In this document: positions 56,555 to 64,000 of the stretch, piece after piece
Numbering within the stretch: position 1 is the stretch's first letter
How the letters are laid out: the number at the start of each line of letters is the position of its first letter
Assembly: GCA_024449915.1 (NCBI GenBank)
Contig: JAMZAV010000320.1
Location: 496,001 to 560,000 of the forward strand
DNA: 64,000 nucleotides
Source: Sweltsa coloradensis
Lineage: Eukaryota; Arthropoda; Insecta; Plecoptera; Chloroperlidae
Direction of reading: 5' to 3'
Notes under the pieces: model-generated
The model's database searches: none
The model's input: the letters and a program-made list of their open reading frames with translations, nothing else
What the model was told of the DNA's origin: nothing
Translations under genes and position numbers: made by a program

Positions 56555-59407
56555 CTGTAGTGTACAACGTTAATAAATGATGATAATTATATAAGTGTGT
56601 GGTTAGAATAAATAAGAATGTCTCCTGCTGTGACACGGAGACTTGATCGAACCACTGGACCGCTGACTACATAATCTAACATGTGTCTGTCTATCTGTCT
56701 TACTGTCGGACCTATCTACTTCGGGTTTTGTTTGTTTATATTATTTTTTTATTATACAACTTCTGTTACAAATACGAAGAGTAAGAGTAAGATGAAAATA
56801 TAAGCAATATTAGTAAAATAAGACTCATTATGTAAATATAACTTTATTTTTTTGCGTCATCTTTCTTGTCCTTGATTCCTCGCATTTTTTTTTCAACAAC
56901 AACTTTTGTTTCTCGATTTGTTTAGTCGGGAAACACTCCCGTAGGTGTAATTGATATTATTTACTACAATTCAGAAATTAAAAAAGTCCGCCCCAACCGG
57001 GAATCGAAATTTATCCGAAATCGAAATATATTTTTAATTATTTATTATTTAATCGAAATAAACCCTCGCTCATACCTGCGTAAAGGTAATGACATTATAA
57101 TTAATGTTTGGTGGTCAGTTCAAAGGCAGCAGATATTCGTTGCAGTACTGTTCCATCCATTCAGATGTATAATGCAACTACAATTATTCAGAGCTTAAAA
57201 TGTACCCGTCCTGATGGTCTACTCTAGTGGTTAAGACGCCTGTCTGGAATGCGGGAGATCCGTGGTTCCATTCCCGGTTGGGGCGGACTTTTTTAATTTC
57301 TGAATTGAAGTAAATAATTACAACTTTTGTATTTACAATGTATACATATCAAGTTCACATATCAAATTCACAGAAATTAAAATTAGGTTTTAGGGGAAAG
57401 GAGAAAATACATTTAAATAAGATAACTGAGCGATTTTGATTAATAAATGAATTGAAAAATAATTCCATTGACAGTAGTAATGCAAATCAAACAATATCCG
57501 AGCGGCGAATGAAGCTAAAAATAAACTTAGAAACATCAAGGAGATATTGCATTACAAATACCCAATTAAACGAGTGTTTTTGTATTTTGTGTGTTTATTT
57601 TTTAAACTATTGTGAAATGTTAAATCATTTCCCAAGTACAAATTTAGTCTTATATAAGATAATTTATTTTGCATAACTTACGTCAGTGATTCTCACCCTG
57701 TGGTACTGTGGGAATACTTATGAGCATATTGTAATTTGTGTTTTATTTACTAATTGTATTCTCTTACTAGTTTACAAATAATGTAGACTACATCAACTAC
57801 AAAAATAAGTATAGATTTAATATTATTGCTACTATGCAAGAGAAGTCATATAAATAATTATTGTTCAGTATTGTAACATGTAATTGGGCTAGCTATACGT
57901 AAGCTTACTTTTCAATATTATGTTTCTTCGTAACAGGTAGTTAGTTATGTTATAACATATGCTGCACACTGTGAATGATTCGAATGATTCGACAGGTCTA
58001 TAAGTTCTGTGAAATTAGTTTTAATTAACTATGCTAAAAATGTCAAAATTAGTTTCAAAGTTTATGTGAAACTTTATGTGAAGCAATTTTTGCTAATTTA
58101 TTTTTAAAAAATACCTTAATTTAGCTTTTGTAGGCTACACAAAGAACAGAGTAAGTAAGCGTTAAGAGACACTTGACAAAAATCCGTTGAGGACCACTGA
58201 TCTCTGTTAGAAGAAGATGCTATCGAGGCACTAGGCACTTTTATTAATCCTTGCCCAGACATGGATGAACACACTAGTTTATAACGGGTAAATGTGTTCT
58301 AGTGGTTCTAAATTGTCGTCAAACAGATGACTAATATCCCATGAGGGTTGCAAATCAATGCCAGGAGTGAGTTGAAAATTATACTCTGTACATAGATTCT
58401 CTCAAGTGAAGACAAGATTTACTTCTTGACAAAGCTTCAATGTTGGCTCACCCCAGCCTTATCTTCTTCCTAAACTGTCTTTTTACCAGTTATTATCATA
58501 TTTTCATTACTTCCCACAACTTTTATTGCTTTCCGTTTTCCCAAGCTGCGCTTCTTTCTACACCCATCTATATTACCATGGATGCCAAATAAAACTCAGA
58601 CGCACAGTTAAAATAAAAATACGTTAACAGGGTCTCAAATCAATTCAAAGGTATAATCTTTGAGTAGTTCTATACTCAATGGTATAATCAATAAATCGGC
58701 GTTATAGGGCTTGAACCCTCTCAGGGTTTCCATACGAGTAGCTCTGCTCTTCAACCGTATGAGCCATCACATACTTTTGATGTCAAAGGAAAGAAAAAAA
58801 ACTCCATACATGATAATCTACATGTTCTATTACGTGTGCTTGATCCGCTTACTTAGAAGCTTAAATATAAGTTCATTGTGGATTTGTCAATGTAAATCAA
58901 TTTACCGAGCGCACGACAGAAAATTAATCTGGACAGGGCTTAGAGAGTCTGGCTGTACCGAGCAGTAAATACTAGCGATTTATCTACAGATAATTTTATA
59001 CCATCGTACTTGAATGCTAATTTGAATGGATACTGAAATACTTCTCTTTTTCAGATAATTGAATTCCCGATGGTCTATAAGAAGATGGTTTAATAATCGG
59101 TGATTTGATGGGCTTCTTAATTGCTTGACTTAGCTAAAGACAGCAATTTACTGTAATGCTTGCCAACACAGATTCAACCTCAGTAACATGGGACTACAGG
59201 ACAATATTCTTTTTTATGCCATGACAAACACAAACAAGATTTTGAGGAAAGTACATTTTCTCAACTTTTCCTGAAATAAATCCTTAAGGATAAAACAAGC
59301 AGTTCCAGGAAATAGTATTCCGACATTGAAGAATCCATTAATTACCCCAAACTACACGATGCAACCACGTACAAGTGGAGGAATTCAAAATTTGAAGAAA
59401 TTGTCGT

Positions 59408-59409
<2 letters not shown>
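56555..59409. other. Upstream of the seen CAP exons
   Basis: Only the SINE pair (56956-57320) and a weak tRNA-like stretch near 58700-58770 (minus, GGGTTCAAGCCC) were seen. No CAP 5' exon was found by eye. Confidence 0.6.
57208..57320 (+). repeat. tRNA-derived SINE with inverted partner at 56956-57003
   Basis: A-box CTAGTGGTTAAGACGCC and B-box CGTGGTTCCATTCCC are followed by GGGGCGGACTTTTTTAATTT and CTGAATTGAAGTAAATAAT. The last ~48 bases are repeated in inverted orientation at 56956-57003, so a transcript across both could form a hairpin. Confidence 0.6.
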
Positions 59410-59475
<66 letters not shown>

Positions 59476-59476
59476 T
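59410..59476 (+). repeat. (ATT)n microsatellite
   Basis: About 22 uninterrupted ATT units. A further impure array lies at 59604-59682. Both precede copies of a motif AATACAAACTCG-TCAAAA-CGGAGC (59708 and 59967). Confidence 0.95.
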
Positions 59477-59602
59477 ATTATTTCATAATTACATATATTT
59501 ATTACGTATAGTATTCATTTTATTAATCTATTATTATTCTTATATTATATAGTATTATAAATTTATTTTATGATTTTCTTCACTACTCATCGATTTCTCG
59601 TC

Positions 59603-59656
<54 letters not shown>

Positions 59657-60238
59657 GATTATAATTATTATTATTATTATTAAGTTTCAGAGGAATAAAT
59701 TTATTTAATACAAACTCGTTCAAAAACGGAGCCAGTTTGTGGCAAGTCAAATTATGAAATATTACATATGACATAATTGTCTAAAATAACTAAAAAAATA
59801 TAAATAAATTATGTAAGGGTGAAGACTTTCGCGTGACCGTATTGATAGGCCGATTTTCGGAGACATTGCTACCGGCGTTATTATATGTAATAACACATAC
59901 TTGTTATTGCACTTGATTTTTCATTATGTACATTATTATTATTATTATTTTATTGGATGTATTTCATACAAACTCGGTCAAAACCGGAGCTAACATGTTG
60001 TACGGACTTACGTCAAGTACTTCCATGTGTATCTATATTACATACCTACATTATTACTTTGTCTTAACTCTAACTAAAATAGTCATTTATAATATAGTTT
60101 GTAGATGATGTTTTCTTTCTGCTGTGTACGGTCGAGGCCGATTTCTCGTCGCCATCCTAGCATTTGCTCTTCGGACTATGGGAAACCACGAAAACCATGT
60201 CAGGATGGAAGCTGTCTCGGAATCTCGAAGTATCATTC

Positions 60239-60551
60239 TTAGCTTAGAAATTTACGAACTATTCTACACGTGTTGAGTATTACTGCCTTTTGAGTCTCGA
60301 TGTAAACATTGGGGGGAAAAGATCTATTCTTCGGTATGATGCCATTAGCCGATATCACGTATGGGATTGTATTTACCTTTTTCTGCTTCCACATCTTCTT
60401 GATCTCAATTGCAAGTTCACTATACTTGTCATTTTTTTTCTTCCATGTAGTCTCGACGTTATGGCACATTGGGACAGCAACGTCAATAAGGGTAGTTTCT
60501 TGTTTCTTCTTGTCAATTATAATTGTATCCGGTCTGTTGTGATGTATAGTT
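60239..60551 (-). pseudogene. Non-LTR reverse transcriptase C-terminal module, downstream half
   Basis: The minus-strand frame reads HHNRPDTIIIDKKKQETTLI, DVAVPMCHNVETTWKKKNDK, YSELAIEIKKMWKQKKVNTI and PYVISANGIIPKN, ending CRIVRKFLS and a stop. NRPDI-DK ... IDVAVP ... KY--L--E---MW ... IP-V--A-G is the usual continuation of the module at 61269-61466. The two halves are separated by a ~717-bp insertion. Confidence 0.75.
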
Positions 60552-60850
60552 TTTATTTATTTTATTTTTTTTTTTTTTTATTTTTTTATTTAACGTCTAT
60601 CCTATTCAGTTATAAAAACTGATTTACAAAGGAGGACAACTAAATAAATCTAATTACATAGATGCAGAAACAACAATAAATTACATTTTCGTAAATATTT
60701 GAAATAGTAGCATTACAACAACAATGCATTTAACACAAGAATTTTGGTAACAAATTGAATGATATTATATGCATTCAATGAATGAATCAAATATAAAAAA
60801 GGGTGGAGAATGAAAAGAAAAAAAAAGAAAGAAAAGAAAAGAAAGAAAAG

Positions 60851-60881
<31 letters not shown>

Positions 60882-61268
60882 GAAAAGAAAAGAAAAGAAA
60901 AGAAAAGAAAAGAAAAGAAAAGAAAAGAAAAGAAAAGAAAAAAAACATTAAAAAAGAAAAACGAAAAGAAAAAAACTGATTTATTAGACGATCCCACTCA
61001 AACGAATATGAGGTTTGCCAAAAATCAGGAACAGCAAATCAGGGAGTATAATCAAACTTTCGCGGAAGAAACCACCGAACGCGAAATCTTTATTCTTGGG
61101 TTCAATCTTCATTTTTGTGTTCAAATCTTGACTCATATATATAATTATATCAGATATATAATTATTTAAAAAATTTCATGTCAAATGATCACAGCAATGA
61201 TACAGGACACCTAAATCAAGTTGCAAGCTCCATCATTGGGCGGCAACCAGACAATCTAGGCAGAAAAA
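60552..61268 (-). mobile_element. Retroposon inserted into the reverse-transcriptase ORF
   Basis: The heptamer TATAGTT occurs at both edges (60545-60551 and 61269-61275) as a target duplication. The low-coordinate end is T-rich on the plus strand, i.e. an A-rich tail in minus orientation after TAGACGTTAAATAAAAAA. A (GAAAA)n tract at 60810-60945 lies in the middle. No coding sequence is recognised. Confidence 0.6.
60810..60945 (+). repeat. (GAAAA)n pentanucleotide array
   Basis: Long run of AAAAG units with a few interruptions. The lysine-rich open frames across it are artefacts. Confidence 0.95.
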
Positions 61269-61466
61269 TATAGTTGGTCTGTTATAACTGTGCGGTCGTA
61301 ATATAATTTGAAATCTTTGCTATCTAGTACTTTCTCCGGTTTGTATTTGTAGTAAGGTGTGTGTGTATCAATGAGGTTGTACTTGATTGCTAGTTTTTGG
61401 TGAATAATGTTAGCTACTTGGTTATGTCTGTAGAGGTAATCCGTTTGACATAGTGACTGGCACCCG
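61269..61466 (-). pseudogene. Non-LTR reverse transcriptase C-terminal module, upstream half
   Basis: The minus-strand frame reads CQTDYLYRHNQVANIIHQKL, then AIKYNLIDTHTPYYKYKPEK and VLDSKDFKLYYDRTVITDQ. This is the RHN-VA--IH--LA-KY ... YKY-P--VL ... KLY-DR--ITD pattern found C-terminal to the polymerase in R2-like elements. It is the first half of an ORF continued at 60239-60551. Confidence 0.7.
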
Positions 61467-61478
61467 GATATGATGATG

Positions 61479-61481
<3 letters not shown>

Positions 61482-61557
<76 letters not shown>
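61482..61557 (+). repeat. (ATT)n microsatellite between two reverse-transcriptase fragments
   Basis: About 25 ATT units. The minus-strand polymerase relic ends on its left and the plus-strand polymerase begins just to its right. Confidence 0.95.
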
Positions 61558-61558
<1 letters not shown>

Positions 61559-61567
61559 GTTAACTGT

Positions 61568-62503
61568 ATGGTACATTACATAAGTAAATGTTTTTCTTTT
61601 TTCTTTGCTGATGACTCAGCATTGGTAGCAATTCACAAAAACATAAAAGTTGCTGAAATATATTTACAGGAAGATTTTATTAAAATGTTAAGATGGACAC
61701 ACGATGAAGGCCTTATCATTAACTCAGCTAAAACAAAGATTGTGCATATTTCTTCACCTCACAATGCCGACCATAATGCTAATATAAATATTATAACTCA
61801 TTCCTTTGATTGTTTGCATGATTCTGTTCATCATATGGATGGTATTATCATAAACTGTAATTTTGTAAATAAAATAGAATCTGTTTACAGTCATGAATAT
61901 TTGGGGGTGGCGATAGACCAAAATTTTAGTTGGGATGTTCATATAGAAGAAGTGAGTAGACGGCTTAGATCATGTGTTCATCAGATTTATAAACTAAAGT
62001 ATGTACTTCCTTATACTCTACTCCGAACCGTATACATAGCACTTGCTGAGTCAGTCATATCACATGCCCTGCTTGCATGGGGCAATGCATCATTTTCAAA
62101 TTTAAAATATATTATTTCACTGCAAAATAGAATGGTTTGTTTAATATCCCCTTATAAGAAAAATGGAACATGTATCACAACTTATGATTTATATAGATAT
62201 TGTAATGTTTTACCTGTAAATGTACTGTTCACTTACAAATTATTAGTTAAATTTTATTATGATAATTCGTTTAAAACTATTGTTAATCATAATGCAAATA
62301 CTCGCGCCAGGGAGGCAGAGTATTTGGTAATACCACCTTACAACAATAAGTATGGGAAAAGAGCTTTGTAATACAGTGTACCTTTTACTTTTAATAAAAT
62401 TCCCAAATATTTACGAAGTATAGATCAAATAAGTAGGGTAAAGAATGAGTTAAAAGTGTTTTTGTTTTATGAAACAGACATTGCATGTAAGTGGGATGCG
62501 TAG
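61568..62503 (+). pseudogene. Non-LTR retrotransposon reverse transcriptase, 3' part with one in-frame stop
   Basis: The frame carries FFADDSALVA (the polymerase FADD catalytic motif), LRWTHDEGLIINSAKTKIVH, EYLGVAIDQNFSWDVHIEEV, and ISHALLAWGNASF with LQNRMVCLISPY. This is the classic order of a Jockey/CR1-group polymerase from motif C to the C-terminus. A TAA at 62369-62371 interrupts it just before VPFTFNKIPKYLR, which continues in the same frame to TAG at 62501-62503. The 5' part is missing and replaced by (ATT)n. The stop suggests a dead copy but the rest of the frame is intact. Confidence 0.85.
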
Positions 62504-62661
62504 TATTTTTAAGTTTCATTTTCAGTGTATTATTATTTGTTCAAGTTTTCTGTATGTTTTTTGGTTCTAGGTATTTTGTTGTTTTTCCCTTGTACTTATA
62601 TCAATATTATAAAGTCTGGAGTTTGGGTTATTTTTATTAATTGACAATGTTTTTTATCCCC

Positions 62662-62693
62662 ACAGCTAAGCCGCTTGTGTGGCTTGTGGGACT
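62662..62693 (+). other. 3' UTR stem-loop of the retrotransposon
   Basis: CCCACAGCTAAGCC pairs with GGCTTGTGGG around a loop with a small bulge, 160 bases after the end of the polymerase frame. Non-LTR elements often carry a 3' hairpin recognised by their reverse transcriptase, so this is its likely role. Confidence 0.45.
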
Positions 62694-62745
62694 CGTTTCC
62701 ATACTGAACTAAACATGTATTTAAATATGTACTTCCAATAATAAT

Positions 62746-62778
<33 letters not shown>

Positions 62779-62864
62779 TGTGGGTATGTGGGTATATGTA
62801 GGTTTCTTTGAGATGTATCAATGATATTCTGTTTTGTGACAATAAATTGTGTTGAAAAAAAATA

Positions 62865-62865
<1 letters not shown>

Positions 62866-62922
<57 letters not shown>

Positions 62923-62942
62923 GTTATTATTATTATTATTAG
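62866..62942 (+). repeat. (ATT)n microsatellite
   Basis: About 25 ATT units with one GTT. It follows the CR1/Jockey-type 3' end and a shorter array at 62756-62779, and precedes the tRNA-like MITE. Confidence 0.95.
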
Positions 62943-63177
62943 TCAATGATAGCAGTTGTAATAAAAGTATGCCCCGACTGGGGATCGAACCCAGAACATC
63001 TGGCTTAACGCGCCATAGCTCTGCCAATTGAGCTACCGAGACATAAGACACACCTTCATTTAAACTGCTATTTGTTGTGACTGTTGACATCCATGATAAT
63101 AATCGAACAGAAGACTGCAATGTAGCTGTCATTACTGAAAGAACACATTATTACAACTGCTATCATTGTCTAATAAT
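62935..63177. mobile_element. MITE-like unit with 29-bp inverted ends enclosing the tRNA-like sequence
   Basis: The left end (62935-62963) contains AGTCAATGATAGCAGTTGTA. The right end (63149-63177) contains TACAACTGCTATCATTGTCT. They pair over 29 bases with one mismatch. (ATT)n precedes the left end directly. Confidence 0.55.
62971..63042 (-). tRNA. tRNA-like sequence (degenerate or SINE head)
   Basis: On the minus strand 72 bases fit the cloverleaf: acceptor GTCTCGG with TCGGGGC (three G-T pairs), D-arm GCTC/GAGC, anticodon stem TGGC/GCCA, T-arm CTGGG-TTCGATC-CCCAG. The seven-base anticodon loop GCGTTAA would put GTT (Asn) in place but has C instead of the invariant T at position 33, and the outer anticodon-stem pair is A-G. 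It is therefore probably a pseudogene or a SINE promoter. It sits inside a 29-bp inverted-repeat pair. Confidence 0.45.
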
Positions 63178-64000
63178 GTCCTCAAAGCGGGCTTATGCTT
63201 AAAAACCGTATATTCATTTTATTATTATTATTATTTGTGTTCATGTGTCAATTGTTTGTGTACAACAGAGCTTCATTAAAATGTTGTTTTTTCTCCTGGT
63301 TTTATATTTATTATGTCGTAGTTTTTCGAGTCTTTTCTTATTGTAGACTAATGAAGGCTGATACGAAAGTGTTTCACCAGTTTTACCGTTTAGACAGTTT
63401 ATAAATTAAATAATGATAATTTTGAAACCTGCTTGTTTGTTATGCCCCCATTCATTTGATTTCCAACATATATAAACATGGTTGATATTTTTAACTCTCT
63501 CGGTCTTTTTGTTGCTCTGTCGTGATCCAAGTTCCGAGTTGACCATACGGTTGGACCGCAGGACTGACAACTTAGTAGCGTTGAAACTGCTAGCCTGTGT
63601 TACTCGCAGCTGGACTTAGGCCTAAGACTATACCGCCAATAGGAGTATATAACGTGTTTTTAAATAATTCATCAACAACGCTGAACAATAATGAAATCGT
63701 GAAACAACAATTTGATGGTAGTATTTAACAGGAAGCGAACATTTATATGAAAAGTTTATAATGTTGTATTCGAAAGAGGTCTTCTTTTATTACGGAAGTA
63801 TGTTAACAAAAGAACGCTACCAACGATTTTTTTATAAACCTTTTTCATGATGCGTTTTGCTCTGTTTACAATTTTTATTTTTTCTCTAGTTACTGTTGTT
63901 GTTGTTGTTGTTCCACAAAACCAAAACGATTCGACGCGTTATCGCTTCTTTTCATTCATCGACGAATGCAATTGAATTGGCCAAGTCAATAACTGACCAA
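63178..64000. other. Right edge of window
   Basis: No gene or repeat recognised apart from a short (TTG)n run near 63894-63912. Confidence 0.6.

Noticed and set aside
60810..61169. Lysine-rich 119-codon open frame
   Set aside because: It is a translation of the GAAAA microsatellite followed by random sequence.

Overview
This is nuclear DNA of an animal, very probably a marine invertebrate. The evidence is a vertebrate-like gene split into small GT-AG exons with 0.4 to 10 kb introns, an AT-rich background, and dense interspersed repeats. There is no bacterial-style gene packing. Helitron/Helentron-like 'core repeat' elements of the kind described in bivalves are common, but I cannot fix the phylum from sequence alone. 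Most open frames in the window are chance frames in introns and repeats.

Positions 1-44065 (+) hold the aspartate/glutamate mitochondrial carrier gene (aralar/citrin, SLC25A12/13 type). The first ~50 codons lie upstream of the window. Thirteen exons read in phase from the first base to a stop at 44063-44065, giving 624 residues. The protein has an N-terminal EF-hand calcium sensor, then three ~100-residue carrier repeats, each with a PX[DE]XX[KR]X[RK] signature. A second, phase-compatible 3' exon at 45358-45469 would give an alternative C-terminus. A long, repeat-poor tract after the stop ends near a poly(A) signal at 47719-47724 and may be an extended 3' UTR.

On the opposite strand, three exons (56554-54405) encode the core of a secreted CAP-superfamily (CRISP/antigen-5/PR-1) protein with both CAP signature motifs intact across splice junctions. 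A phase-compatible terminal exon candidate lies at 49737-49673. The 5' exons are not seen and are probably outside the window. The two genes converge.

The introns are a transposon museum. They contain: (i) Helentron-like families with subterminal inverted repeats, ~160-170 bp core repeats, ACAG/TGTC microsatellites and CTAG 3' ends; (ii) several non-autonomous hAT elements with 8-bp target duplications, one with a relic BED zinc finger; (iii) TTAA-flanked elements; (iv) foldback palindromes, one with a complete hammerhead-ribozyme core at its centre; (v) tRNA-derived SINE-like units; (vi) a large element with ~400-bp inverted ends; and (vii) fragments of at least four non-LTR reverse transcriptases. 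The last 6 kb (59-63 kb) is a pile-up of retroelement fragments separated by (ATT)n arrays, with one ORF split by a later retroposon.
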